Origin: Epichloe hybrida
Taxonomy: Eukaryota > Ascomycota > Sordariomycetes > Hypocreales > Clavicipitaceae
Direction of reading: 5' to 3'
Assembly (NCBI GenBank): GCA_019022495.1
Contig: JAFEKR010000012.1
Span: forward strand, 1 to 64,000
DNA: 64,000 bases
The position numbers and the translations under genes are program-made. The notes below the pieces were generated by a model. It worked only from the letters and a program-made list of their open reading frames with translations. It was not told the DNA's origin and ran no database searches. Below, in pieces: positions 48,001 through 60,641 of the stretch; position 1 is the stretch's first letter; each line of letters begins with the position of its first letter.

Positions 48001-49622
48001 ATTTGGCTCTTCCCTTGAACTTGCGCTATTGAACGTTTCCAAAGAATACATTCTCCGTCGTCGGTTCGTGACACAATAGCATGTCCGCTGAAATTTCTTG
48101 CAATCTTTTGAACGGGTGCAGTGTGCCCAGTCCAAACAGTCAGCAACTGAAGGCGCCGGTCGTTCGTCAAGGGATCCATCAAGTCAGCCACATTAGATGT
48201 AAACACTCCAATTGCACCATCGAGGGAGTGAAGGATAAACTGGAGCCTGCCAGTTGACCTGTCGTAGTAGGTTTGAACTTGGATATGGCCGCATCTGGTT
48301 TCGGTCTCGCCGTTGATAAAGGTACTGAAGCCACCGAGATTAGGCAACCGAACGTGTGTGATATCAAATGCTCGGAACGCATCGCAGTCGCTGGCTCCGA
48401 CATTTTCCAGTGCCCAGACGGACATGGTCCCTGGGCGGTCAATTCTGATGCAAATATCTGGATTCTTGGTTGCAATAGCGACTAGATGGTCTAGGGCTGG
48501 AGTACTTTGATCAACAACCATGTGATCCCTTACTGTTCTCTCCACAGCCATGGTAAAGTCCCTGCCGTCCACGATCAATATGATGGGGGAACATGGCGCT
48601 ATAGAACTGTCCACAGTGAGCTTATTCGTATTAATACGTCCCCTTAGTTGCCAGTGCTGCCCTTCGGCTGCCTCAAGTGGAGCCCAGATACGGATTGAGT
48701 TATCCAGGCATAATGTATACAATACATTGTCCGCCACTTGTTTCGTGTGAAGTGGCCTGCGCCATCTCACCGATACTACGATATCGGGGTGTTGAAGATG
48801 CGACACATCGAATCGTACCTCCTCAGTCGTGTAGGTCAGCCGGCGCCAAACCTTCACAAGGCGGTCGTATAACCCAATGGACGCAACATAGGCAGAGTCG
48901 GGGGACATGAGAGCAGATTTCGCAGGGTTTGGGAGTTCTTTCTGCCAGATGTTGACAATGTTGTCACGTGTTGTGAACAGTGATATGGAACTCGAAGCTA
49001 CGAGGAGCTCTTCGGAGCTACCCCACGACAGGGTGCATGGTATCTGGTGTGTTGGGTGAGGAATGTCTAAAATTGTTTGTTGTGCCCACTATGCGCATAT
49101 TAGTTGATAATTGATATATTGAATTTGATCATTTTCGTTGCTCATTGGTTGTGGCCATTGCATCGGATTTGGGGAGACATCGGAATTGCTGGCGATACCC
49201 AGCCAGTGTGACAATTAACATACGAATGAGGATGATTGATGTATATTACACGGCTCCGGGGGGGTATGATTCTTACCTTGACAATTTCATCTTGCAAGGC
49301 CAATGGGCAGTAGATGCGCACCTGCTTGGGCGTGCAGGTTGCAATTTTCCCGGACGCCTCGTCCAAAATTATAGCATCGAGTTGTTGTTCGCTGTCGTCG
49401 TCGTACACAGTTTGGATGACTCTATGGGATGCGCTCAGCACGGTAAACGCATGACCGCTAATGTACGCCTGTTACTATATTTAGTTCCATTCTCAGATCA
49501 ATTGGTAGAGGTACGTGGGCTTGGGGTCGGGTATAGCTTGCATTGTACTGATGGCCGTCCCAGAAGCCGGTTGTAACTCCTTGAAGCTTTGCTTGCGGTT
49601 GACCAGGGAGGACGGCAATCAT
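45042..49622 (-). CDS. RAV1: RAVE complex subunit Rav1 (V-ATPase assembly, WD repeats)
   Basis: Core subunit of the RAVE complex, which reassembles V1 and V0 sectors of the vacuolar proton ATPase. Eight exons: 49622-49515, 49468-49277, 49088-46806, 46750-46313, 46258-46012, 45954-45704, 45634-45406 and 45277-45042, about 1327 residues, near yeast Rav1. The N terminus MIAVLPGQPQAKLQ...TTGFWDG and YISGHAFTVLS match the family, followed by two WD40 propellers over about the first 700 residues (SAYVASIGLYDRLVKVWRRL). The conserved Rav1 C-terminal domain runs from about 760 to 1250: LPQLSGHEQIQLADMVEC, HRRSMDDNAARFMLF, WREINWAFHSNSQD, DPVECSLFYLALRKK, KNAYALLSKRRFRYAAAFFL, GNRWLASWAFWMLGR. Intron 1 (46 bp) and intron 2 (188 bp) are the least certain. 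V1 subunit D (VMA8) lies 15 kb away. Confidence 0.93.
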
Positions 49623-51058
49623 GCTACCGGTTTTTGATTGTCTCTATCATGTCTGGGTGGTGATCAGACGTGATCCTCGGCAGCTGTTCTCTTGGTGTTG
49701 GACATGCAGCACTAGACTTTCAGTTCATGACTAGCAATGCGAAGGTTGGTGGAGGCGTTTGCAGTAACAAACGTGTAGTCAGTCGTCTCCTGGTTGAGCT
49801 TGGTGTGCCGACTGGTCGGTCTTATGTAATCCTGGTCGACACACCCATGGCCACCCTACATCGCGAACGAGTTGGTTTATTCTATACGTATAGGTAATGT
49901 GCCCAGTCCAGTTGCGCTATAAAGAACAGTACAATAATACGCATTGAACAAGTCATTATTTACTGAATCAATTGACACCTATATTCAAAGCCTAGATCGT
50001 CACACTAATCACTTAGCACAACTAGTAAATATCACATAAGATGCAAACATTCACATCCTGATACATCAACAATGTCTCAGGAAGGAGGACGTAAACATGC
50101 ATGTAAGAACCCGGAAGGTGTGCTAGAATTCCCCAATAGACCAAATGATCGGCCAAAGCTAGCCGCTGCTAACAATGCACCTTACAATTGATGATAAGGT
50201 CTGTGGTCCCTGCGGCTCACTCCGTCGGCCATGTACACACAGCGCCTCACAATGCAGCAACAGATATTTGATTATGCAGCGGCAACTAAGCCTTGAAAGG
50301 AATAGCACTGTAGTTTTTTAATAGGGACTAAGACACAGATATCAATGAAGTCCTTATTGAAAAAGGTCCCGACTGGCAAATGTTATGACTGACGAAAGAC
50401 TCGATCTAGATTAACAAAGGTCCTAACTATCGAAGGCTACGAAAAGGATCCTAGTAGTGGAAGATCATAATATTAGTACATTAGCCTGTGTGTATCTTCT
50501 TTAGTAGAATATGTGCAAATGTACTTGTTGCTGTATGATTAAAATTTCATTGCCAAAAGATAATTCGAATTTCCATAATTTTGTCCGTCCCTAGATTAGG
50601 CAACCAACCCGTGAGACAGCCACTAAATGTGGCCTTCGTAACGACTTTTGCGTCGTGAGACAACGCGGGCGGGCAGGTGCGGAATTGAGCGAAAACCAGT
50701 AGCAACTGTCGAACTAGGTCAGTACTCTGTTCAGTTCGCCAAAGGCAGCTGGAATCATAAGACGGAGCAAAATTCGACGACGGTCAGTTTCAATCAAGAC
50801 AAGGAGCACACATCCCTAATACACTGTGAGCTGGGTCGAACTTGCGAACATTGCTGCATGAGGGTCTTACAACCTTACTATACAGCATATCCTGCACCAG
50901 TCCTTGAGCACATAAACTGTTCACGCATTTAAATTCCATAAAGTAAAGTAAAATTGAACTCATCCATTACAAGCCCCATCACGTCCTAATTGTATGTATA
51001 GAAGGTGGACTAGTGACCCGAGCGAGATGACAAAATTGCGGTACCAGAGCATTTTCTC
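49623..51058. other. Gene-free region upstream of RAV1 and downstream of SFI1
   Basis: 1.4 kb of unremarkable composition. The start holds the RAV1 promoter and the end the SFI1 3' UTR. Frames of 75-95 codons on the plus strand (49,670-49,897; 50,648-50,932; 50,994-51,275) show no recognisable protein, and the last one overlaps SFI1 antisense. No repeats or RNA genes seen. Confidence 0.5.
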
Positions 51059-54000
51059 TCAAGAATACTCTGTACCATCCCTGCCTGGAGGCGCATTTCC
51101 CGTAGCCAGCGAAGGTGTTGCAACCCCGGTACCTAAGCCTGAATCCCGATTGCCCATCCGCACTGGAACAGTCCTGGCAAATATAGGCCTGACGTTAGAC
51201 CGAGATAGGGATAAATTTTGTGAAGCGGATTTCCCATCCAATGCTCGCCCAGGCAATTCCTTACCCTCTTTATGATCCTGCAACTGACTGGCCGTGGCAA
51301 CGGGGTCAGATGTTTGACTAATGTGACCAAGAACGGACCGCATACGGGTCAATTTGATTGGTGATCGTTGCCCTCCATGGCCTGTCAGGGCTGGAACATA
51401 ACGTGAGGAGATCTGTACATGGGCCGGAACTGGCACTTTCGGCGTTGTCGTCGGCAGATCGACCTGCCTAGGCATCATCGCGCGGGCAGCAAGGTCGTGT
51501 CCCCGCATGTCAGAACCTCGAGCATCAGAGTTCTCGAGTTTCCCGTCTGTTCTACCCACAGGGTCCATAAAACGTATGGGAGGTGCATGAGTTGAAGGAA
51601 ATAAAAGTCCGGTCGAGCGAGACGGAGTATGAACCGGAGTCAAGGCTTCCTGATTGTAGTCGAGCCGTGGGAAAAGTGGCCGCCATTTTGAATGTTTTCG
51701 GGAAGTATTATATGAGCCATTGACTAGTCCAGTAAAAGCTGGCGACTGCGACTGCAGCCCAGGAAAAAAATCGACGGGCTTTGATCCGATCGCAGCAGAC
51801 CTCCACCGCTGGAAAGCTCTGTTTCGAAGGTCGCGTTCGTGCCTATACTTCACCATATCTGCCGAATGTGCCTGGCCGCTTTTCTGAAGAGTCGATATTG
51901 TCCATGCCTTCAGAGATTGGCGTTGCTGCTCTGTTGCCCATGACACCGCAGCATCCAGTTCTTGCTGGTGGTTCGCCGAGGCATGCTCGCTCCATTCGTT
52001 CAGGAATCGTCCTCTTCGATGATGAACCGCAAGAGTATGAGACACAGCTTTTTCAACTGCGAATTGACTCCATACTGCGCAAACCGCTTGCTTGCGACGC
52101 ACATTACTCGATGCTTGATATTCCTCCATGGCAGTCGTCATCGCCTGCATAGTTGTAGCGTGTGACTGCCATCGACTAAGAGCTGTATAAAAGCTACGCC
52201 GTCGCCTTCTCGACGAAACCTGAGTGTATCTCATCATAAGATAACGGCGAACTACAAGTTTCATCTGCTGTTTCCTGTGTCTGACCATAGCACCAAAGTG
52301 TCCCAACAAACTTGTGGCGCGAATGTACCACTGTGCTCGGTATCCTAAAACATCCAACTGCAGCTGGGTTTGGTAAAAGTGGCCTAGGTGACTAGCAAAC
52401 TTCATCGCAGAATAAGATCTGAAGCAGCCACCCGAGGAAGCCTGTAGTGCTGAAAAACGTGAACTAATTGCAAGCCAAGCATCAATGAATTTCGTTGCAG
52501 ATGTATACTCACGCTTCCAGCGAAACGTTTCTGCGCGTGCTCGTAGATGCCAAATCTCAAATTTTCGGGCTGACTGCTCCGTCGCGAGAAGTTGTCGACA
52601 AGAGTTGGCTCGGCGAACTAGTTCTGCACGATCCCTCCAAATTCGAAGCCAGTGAAGACCATCAAAGCCTGTGGCAAACTCTTGACTTGTTTTGGCCTGG
52701 GTTCGATATTTTGTCTTGTGATTAATCCAAGTAACAAGGGTGCTTTTATTTCTACTGTGGCGACTAATGCACAAGATGCTGCTTCCGGTTTTGTTGTAAT
52801 CCCGGGTCTGTGCCAGCCAACGATTAACTGCTCCTGTACGTACCAGCCGATTCTTCGCCTTTGCGAACATTTGAGATGAAACACCAGTGAACCAGAAGTT
52901 CAATATTTGGGAGGCTATCTTGCTTCTTCGAGACGCTGCTATCAGGGATGCCGTTAATTCGAGCTGTTCTTCCTGACAAGCCACGGCACGCTGCAGTTTC
53001 TGAACGGCAGACAAAGCTTTCAAGCGCTTGGCTCTTGGCAGCTTTGCAGTAGGTGCCCGAATCCAGCTATTGAAGCACCGAAATCGAACCATGTGTCTTC
53101 TGGCAATGGCTTCTCGCTCTAACCGGATAGCGGTCTCGTTAGCCCATCGATTGAAAATTCTGCTTGCAAGAAAAATCTGGCGCGCTCGAACTGCTCTAAG
53201 CAAGAGAACATCGTTTTCCGCAGTATCCAAGTCACGCGCTCCGGTTTCCAGCGGTGTTGGAAACGGAAGGCTGTTGCCCTCCAAATTGCATGGGTCGCCA
53301 GCTATACTTGCGACATTGATTGAATTTCGAGACTTTTGATCGCCATTAATGGTTAATGAGTTGTAATCAGGTGTCATTCTTGAATTATTTTTTCCAGAGG
53401 TAATATTACGCCATCGGTCTATTGCCGAGATCAAGACCTGTTTCTGCAAAGTAGCCCGATTCGCATCATCGAATTCGATAGCTGGTTCTCCAGAGGGGTC
53501 GAGTGTGTTGCTCCGTCCCCGTTCTGACCAACCATGTACTGCCTCAGAGGAAATAGCTTTGCATTGTTCCCCCAAGTCTTGAGTGCGATGAGAAGCTAGC
53601 TGCATTCGTTTTAGATCATGGGAGGATTTCCTGATGAAATGACCGTGAGAGATATGTGCGCTGCCAGAATTATGTGTGGAAACTCCCGATGACTTCAGGT
53701 GTGGCCCGCCATCTTCTTTCTCCTCGTCAGCTGGGTCGGATCCCAATGTTTGGAGTGGGGGTGTTTCGGCGACTTCGTGATGTGAAGCAGAAGACATAGA
53801 ACACGAGAGATCGGATGTCGTCACATCATCGTCGAATTCGAGAAGAACACCCATGCGCTTCAACAAGGCGTGAAACTTTTCGAGCAGGGAACCATTTCCA
53901 GATTCACCACCAATACGGAACACCAGAGCGGAAAGATGGTGGTCGGAGTCCGGATCGATCCCGAACATTGGAAGAACATCGTCGTACGCTTTGAAGAGAA

Positions 54001-54373
54001 CGGCCGCGGGAAGTGGTTTCGGATGAGGTGAACTATTGAATTGTTCTTGAGCCGTGGAAACAATAGAGTGGAGAATTGTGATGTCTGCCGTCTACCATGT
54101 TAGTGTAAGAACGGGTGAGGTACATTTGTGGCCTTCGATGCATGCCCTTATTGGAGTAGTATGGCTCTTGTTTTGATAACGCCCACGAAGAACTGCTAGT
54201 CTGGCCATCGTCGAAACCTAAGAGCTGATTTTGGGTTTGCAGCCCGACTTCGATTTGTGCCACTGAGTACTATCATCAGCTTTAACATATTGTGAATAGT
54301 CGGCTATATCAGCAAAGCTTACTTGAGGTGGCAACTCGTGGTCATTTTTGATCCAGACCACATTACCGGTCAT
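51059..54373 (-). CDS. SFI1: Sfi1-family spindle pole body protein
   Basis: Centrin (Cdc31)-binding filament of the spindle pole body half-bridge, needed for its duplication. Two exons: 54373-54323 and 54091-51059, 1027 residues. The N-terminal domain of fungal Sfi1 is seen in ADITILHSIVSTAQEQF, ALFKAYDDVLPMFGID and LLEKFHALLKRMGVLLEF without the first residues being certain. A long central region (about residues 300-800) carries degenerate Sfi1 repeats of about 23-35 residues marked by a tryptophan after a hydrophobic heptad: FNRWANETAI, FNSWIRAP, LNFWFTGV, VNRWLAQT, LHWLRIWRDRAE, FIDAWLAI, LSRWQSHA, LKAWTIST, FQRWRSAA. The tail is Ser/Pro-rich. The first exon and its 231-bp intron are inferred from phase and a good GTAAGC donor, because a stop lies immediately upstream of 54,091 in frame. 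Confidence 0.85.
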
Positions 54374-55235
54374 GACAAGCACGTTGAAAAGCCCATATAA
54401 GAAAAAGTGTTGTGATGGGCGGCTAAAATGTACGAGTCAGAAATGGCTGGCTGATGCGGAACGCGCCTTGCGGCGCTTTGCTGCTTTCACGCGAACTCTG
54501 GGAGTGGAACCACCAGAAATGGATACATTACGTAAGCATGGGGTATCTTTCCCAATGCCTCGCTCACCGATTTCTTTATGCCTTGAAGACAACTGATCTT
54601 CTTCCTGCGCTGTTGTCTGAACTCAGCCCAAGCGTGCCGAAATAATTTTACAAGCCTCTTTGTGTGGTGCTTCGACACGAAGCGATCCTGGATCGGCAAC
54701 CAAATTGTACCAAATCAGCAGACGAAACCTGGACCGAGACCCAAGTCAGCTTGCGACCGGGTTTGATCAACTTCCATGCCTCAAGTAACTGGCCATCGTC
54801 AAGTCCATAGGCTTGCTTCCGCGGCATCACGATGCTCGATTCAGGTCAGTTAAGGTATTGAAAGTAGTGTATTGTTATTCCATTTTGTTAAATCGTATGC
54901 TTTTCTAGTCAGCAATCTACGGAAAATGTATAGTAGCAGATTATAGTGTCATGGAAAAAGGGAAATGCGCCCAAGAGTTTTCCAAACTCAAGGATTGTTA
55001 TCTGGTGAGCTTACACGCGTATGAAATTGTGGTTTACTATTAATAGAGCTAAACTAAGGACAACTACAGAAAACATTGTCTAAGCAATAAGCAGAGAGCC
55101 CCCCAAAAGTGACTGGTTATTACAAAATATACTTTGGACTGAATCAAGCATGCTGCCTTTTCTGTTGAATTATTTGTGCGACCTGATCTATCTATAAAAT
55201 TGTAAATGCGGTTGTCGGCTATCCTCGCGAATTCC
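54374..55235. other. Intergenic region between SFI1 and isoleucyl-tRNA synthetase
   Basis: 0.86 kb. The first part should hold the SFI1 promoter and the last part the ILS1 3' UTR. On the minus strand 54,830-54,648 and an overlapping frame at 54,699-54,487 are open (MPRKQAYGLDDGQLLEAWKL...), but I recognise no family and cannot join them convincingly by splicing. A small spliced gene here is possible but unsupported. Confidence 0.4.
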
Positions 55236-58200
55236 TCATACTTTTAGCAAGCGGAGCAAGAATATAGCTTGCTGCACCTCCTGCTCTTCTTCTGCAATCA
55301 GCTGCGTCTTTTCGGCCCCTGTCTGAGCCAGTTCAAGAGGTCGCCGCAGAGTCTTTGCAATCGTACTGGACTGTGAGGTCAAGGCTTGGGCTAATCCTAT
55401 GTCATCAGGATCCGACAGAACTTGGTATTCCATTTTGACGTCGTCTGTAGCCTGAAGGCCTGCCTTTTTGCGCAGCCTTTGAACCCGATTGATGACCTCG
55501 CGAGCCAGCCCTTCCTGAGCCAATTCAGCATAGATCTCCGAGTCTAGAATCGTGAGTACTTCATCATCCGAGTTGACCTCCAGACTTTTGGATGTCACAT
55601 CTTCACTCAGTCCACGGCGCACGACCAGATCACCGGCCTCCAGAAGAATGCCGTCCACAAGGATCTGTCCAGTCTGTAAATACCCTTGAACTTGATCGCT
55701 GCTCAATTTCGGTAAGGCCTTCTTCACACGTATCATATCCTTCCTCAGCTTCTTGCCGAGTATTGGCCAGTCCGCCGTCACGCTCAACTGAACATTGTAG
55801 CTCGCCTCGTCGCTAGAAAGCACGAGGTCTCGAATATTGAGCTCCTCGGTAATATAAGTTTCCAGTGATCTCACATCTTCCAAATACTGCGAATCATGGT
55901 GTATAACAATCAAAGTCTTCAAGGGTGTCTTCAGACCAATGCTTCTCCTTTCTCGCGAAACTCGAGCTAACTCAATAACTCGTTGCATTCTGGAAACTCT
56001 TCTTTCAACCTCGGAATTGAACAGGTCTTGTCTGACTTCTGGGAATGGCAAGAAGTGAACACTGCGGGCATCCTCTGCCTGAAGGTTCTTAGGGATGTGT
56101 GCCAGCAGCTTTAGGTAAATGGTGTCTGACAAGAAAGGTATAAACGGTGCTAGACCGCGGCACAGAGTGTACAAAACTTCGAATAAAGCATTCAATGCGT
56201 GCTGTGTGTCTTGCAACCCATTCTCTCCTTTGAGTCGTCGACGATTAAATCGAATGTACCAATTGGTGGTATTATCGATCAGTTCGAGAAGTCGTGGCAC
56301 AACAGTATAAAGTCGATATGCTGGATGCATGTAAGCGAATACTCGTTGTCGATCAAGGTGCTTTGCTTACCTCGCATTTCCGTATTAACAAATTCCAGGA
56401 GACTTTGACAACTTGCCAAAATCCATCGGTCCATCACATTTTCATTTGTTAATTCTATGTCTGAATTCCACATGAAGTCCACCCCTTCTGTCTTTTTAAG
56501 CAGTACAGTTTGACCTTCAAAGAACTTATAACTGTTCCACAAGGGCAAAAGAACTTTCTGAACTACTTCTTTGACACCGGATTCCTTGAATCGCAGTGGT
56601 TCGGCTCGAACAACTGGAGAATTAATCAGATAGAGTCGGAGAGCATCAGAACCATACTTATCCATTACAATGGAAGGGTCGGGATAGTTTTTCAGTCTCT
56701 TGGACATCTTTTTGCCGTCTTCCGCCAGAACTATGCCGTTTACAACACAGTTCTGAAATGGTGAACGTCCAAACAAATGAGTTCCTAAAACGAGAAGCGT
56801 GTAGAACCAACCTCTCGTTTGATCGAGGCCTTCGGCGATGAAATCACCAGGGAAAGACTTTTGGAATTTTTCGACGTTCTCAAAAGGGTAATGTTGGCTG
56901 GCGTAGGGCATGCTACCAGATTCAAACCAACAGTCGAATACTTCATCCACTCTTTTAAGCGTTCCTTTGCCCTTCCTGCTTGGAATTGTGATATGATCGA
57001 CTTTGTCTCTGTGGATATCATGAAGCTCGCCTTGATAGCCGCTGAGTTCCCGCAATTCTTCCACACTGCCAATGCAAACTCTTTCCTCTAGATCATCGCT
57101 AACCCAGAGAGGAATCGGTGTACCCCAGTAGCGATTTCTGCCGACGTTCCAATCTCGAGCATTTGCTATCCAACTTGCAAACCGACGCTCCTTAACGAAA
57201 GAAGGCACCCAGTGCGACCCCTCAATATTCTTTAGCATTTCGGGAATAATCTCGGGGACCCTGATGAACCATGAAGGCACCGCGCGGTAGATAAGCGGCG
57301 TATCTGATCTAGGACACATAGGGTAGGAGTGGCGCAATTGTGATTCGACTACCAGACGATCTGCCGCTTTCAAGTATTTTATAATATGTTTATCCGCTTC
57401 CTTCACGTGTAACCCCGCGAAATCTGAGACCTTAGCCGTGAAGTGGCCAGTGTCATCAAGAGGGTCAGGAGGTGGCCGTTTCTCGTTGATGACCCCTGCG
57501 GCAATAGCTACATTGTAGTCTTCCTCACCAAAAGCGGGCGCCTGGTGCACAATTCCGGTACCGCTATCTGCTGTTACATACGATCCGTTGAGGACTCGAA
57601 ATCCATAGTCCTTAAAATCGTCATAGAAATAATCGAAAAGCGGTTTGTAGCGCCATCCAAGCATGTCTTTGCCCTTGAATTTTCCGACTAGAGAGAACTT
57701 TGCTTTCTTTGGGTCCTTGTACACCGTGGACAGAAGCTTCTCCAAAAGAACGTAAAATTTGCCCGACTTTTCGTCATGAATCTTAATGTATTCGAAGTCG
57801 GGGTTGACAGCGAGGCCTGTATGAGAGGGAAGAGTCCAAGGTGTGGTCGTCCATGCCAATAGATGTACACTTGGGTCATCTAAAAGAGGGAATGATACTA
57901 CCACCGCTGGATCGGTCACATCTTGATAGTTTTGGTTGGCTTCGAAATTACTCAGAGCAGTTGTAAGCACAGTTGAGTATGGCATCACTCGATGACCTTG
58001 ATAGACCTGTTCCTTGTCGAAAAGTTGCTTAAAGACCCACCAGAGTGATTCCATAAACTTGGGATCCATGGTCTGGCAGAGTTTGTCAGTATTCGCGAAT
58101 CCCACGAAGCACGGTGTCTTTCTCACCTTATAATCATTGTCAAAATCTATCCAACGACCCAGACGCTCGATTGTCAGTCGCCATTCAGAAGCGTAACGCA

Positions 58201-58628
58201 TGACAATAGCACGACATTCTTCATTGTATTTCTCGATTCCAAACTTGGTGACGGCTGCCTTTCCCGATATGCCTAGCTTCTTATCGATCTCGTGCTCGAT
58301 CGGCAGACCGTGGGTATCCCAACCAAAGCGACGTTCGACATGGTAACCCTTCATGGACCAATATCGGGGAATGATGTCTTTAATGGTTGATGCTAACAAA
58401 TGTCCATAGTGAGGAAGACCTGTTGCAAAAGGCGGGCCATCATAGAACGTGTAAAGAGGGCGGCCGTTGGAGAGTTCAAGCTTTAGGATACTAAGTGCTT
58501 AGCGAGACGAGTTTTCAAGCTTGAGGTTCAGATAATTTCAGACTTTGACATACCTGGCGATGAAATGCGTTAATGGCGCGCCATCTCTCGATGGTTAATA
58601 TCTCCTCTTTAGGAAAGTCTATCGACAT
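55236..58628 (-). CDS. ILS1: Cytosolic isoleucyl-tRNA synthetase
   Basis: Class Ia aminoacyl-tRNA synthetase charging tRNA(Ile) in the cytosol. Four exons: 58628-58554, 58480-58127, 58072-56371 and 56320-55236, 1071 residues, the usual eukaryotic length. It starts MSIDFPKEE. The HIGH motif appears as HYGH at residues 49-52 within FYDGPPFATGLPHYGH; KMSKR is at about 598-602. The CP1 editing domain (LLAWTTTPWTLPSHTGLAVNP) and a tRNA-binding anticodon domain (AYRLYTVVPRLLELIDNTTNWY) are present. There is no mitochondrial presequence, fitting a cytosolic form. The second intron (58073-58126) is 54 bp, in phase and stop-free: left unspliced it would add 18 residues between NDYK and TMDPKFME, a block otherwise continuous in the family. 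Divergent from HYM1. Confidence 0.96.
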
Positions 58629-59315
58629 GGTGGTTCATAAGCTGAAGTATAGGTTTTTGGGCTGGGGCTCTTTTAAGCCAGTCTTTCAAGCTAAAAGCTT
58701 TAACCGCAAAGAGATTGCCTATAACCTGGACTGGAATGACGGGCTAGTGACTTTGTGTGTGAAATAATGCCGGGCTTTTCTTGGGAGAGAAGGGTATTCA
58801 CCATGGAAGCAATAGGAAGAAAAAGGTGCGCATGAGTCAAGGTGGGGTCGTGAGTCAAGGTGGGGTTAGGCTTCAAACAAAACTATTACCAATGATGACA
58901 GTGCACGAACTTACGTATGTATGTTCACGAGACGGAATGAACAAGACTAGACATCAGTATCGTCCTAGAACGACTAGACGTAACTACTAGGCATATTGTG
59001 GCATGTTACTGGACGATAGACCCTCTTGCTTGTTGTACTCCTCTGATCGCGCCGGTACGAATTCTTCAATTGTCAAACAGGGGTAGTGGCAGTACTAACT
59101 TAATAAAGCGCAGATGTACTAGAACGCGGTAGTTGTTGACATCCATTATCCGTGCCCAGTCTTGTTCCCTGCCCACCACATACAAGGCAATGAGCCACCA
59201 ATTGTCTAGGACCTTCAAATTGCGTGGCGTACGTCAACATAACGAAAAATACCGTTACAGGTCCTCGCCAAACTCAGTATTGTCATAAGCTCATACATCG
59301 AATAGTAGTCACATC
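58629..59315. promoter_or_regulatory. Shared divergent upstream region of ILS1 and HYM1
   Basis: 687 bp between divergent start codons, so both promoters lie here. A direct repeat at about 58,833-58,866 has two copies of GTGAGTCAAGGTGGGG-like sequence (the first with ATGAGTCA, the second GTGAGTCA). TGAGTCA is the AP-1/Gcn4-type core, which would suit amino-acid control of a tRNA synthetase gene, but this is inference from a short word. Confidence 0.5.
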
Positions 59316-60641
59316 ATGTCTTTTTTGTTTGGTAGAGCAAGATCTCGAGCAACGGCGGATCTACCTAGGCAAGCACGAGAGCATGTAGTGCGACTAGAAG
59401 GTCCTAATGCTGCCATCAAGGTAATTGTAGTTCATTACCATGTTCGATTGCTCGAGTGCAGTGTTTAGACCTTTTCTGATGCTGACTCTTGTAGGCAGAA
59501 GAGCTCGCCCGCGTACTGAGCCAGATGAAAGTTGTGCTACAAGGAACGCAAGGCAAGTTTCGCCCTGAAGAATTCCAAAGGCACCGGCGCACATTCAACT
59601 GCTTGGACTGTATCGTTACAGCTTCTGACAAAAGCGACAGAAACAGACAGCTCCCCTGAACAAATATACCAACTTGTCACAGGCCTCATAGATGAGGACC
59701 TACTTCACTTGCTGGCCGTCAATCTCTATCGCTTACCTTTTGAATCGCGAAAGGATACTCAGATCATATTCTCATATGTGTTCCGATTTCGGCCAGCGTC
59801 TGCTGCCCCAAAAAGCGACCCAATCGCTCTGTCCTACGTCGTTTGCAACAGACCACAGGTTCTGGTCGAATTGTGCCGGGCGTATGACCACAAAGAGAGC
59901 GCTATGCCGGCGGGATCAGTGTTACGAGAACTGCTCAAGAGTGAGGCTGCTGCGACTGTGATTCTCTACGACGATGGTGATGAGCCTGGATCCAGTGCAA
60001 AAGGTCTGAACGCCATCGATCGAGAAAGACCGCAAAGTGGAAGAGGTGTTTTTTGGAGGTTCTTCGATTGGATCGACAAGAGTTCATTTGAGGTAGGGGC
60101 TGATGCCTTCACTACCTTCAGGGTATGCTGTCACTCAAAGCCCAACTGAGGATCTCTCGCTGATCATCATGTATAGGAACTTCTAACGAGGCACAAAGAC
60201 CTTGTTCCACGTTACCTTTCAGTGAATTTCGACATGTTCTTCGAGAAATACAACGGTACCTTAGTACAGTCCAGCAGTTATGTCACCAAACGCCAATCTA
60301 TCAAACTCCTGGGGGAAATTTTGCTGGATCGCTCCAACTACAGTGTTATGACAGCATATGTTGATCGTGGAGATCATCTGAAAATCTGCATGAATTTGCT
60401 CCGCGATGATCGCAAGATGGTTCAGTACGAAGGGTTCCACGTGTTCAAAGTATTCGTTGCCAATCCTCATAAGTCTATGGCAGTGCAGAAAATTCTCATC
60501 ATGAACCGCGACAAACTTCTGACGTTCCTGTCGCACTTCCTCGAAGATCGAACTGATGACGAACAATTCATTGATGAACGGGAATTTCTCATCAAGCAGA
60601 TACGAAACATGCCACCCAGTCCTGTGCAGGTGCAGAGATGA
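59316..60641 (+). CDS. HYM1: Mo25/HymA-family scaffold protein
   Basis: Armadillo-like scaffold that activates GCK/STE20-type kinases and the NDR kinase (RAM/MOR) pathway controlling polarity and hyphal/conidial morphogenesis (HymA in Aspergillus). Four exons: 59316-59420, 59495-59552, 59641-60122 and 60177-60641, 369 residues, typical length. Diagnostic blocks: MSFLFGRARSR at the start, IYQLVTGLIDEDLLHLLAVNL, LPFESRKDTQIIFSYVFRFR, VNFDMFFEKYN, YVTKRQSIKLLGEILLDRSN, MTAYVDRGDHLKICMNLLRD, and FEDRT-like LEDRTDDEQFIDER near the end. The second intron (59,553-59,640) has a GC donor, AG|GCAAGT, instead of GT. No GT-AG combination I tried keeps both the frame and the conserved GTQET.SSPEQ block. 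Confidence 0.95.

Noticed and set aside
46292..49441. Several separate genes in the RAV1 region
   Set aside because: All pieces match consecutive parts of one Rav1 protein and join with phase-consistent introns.
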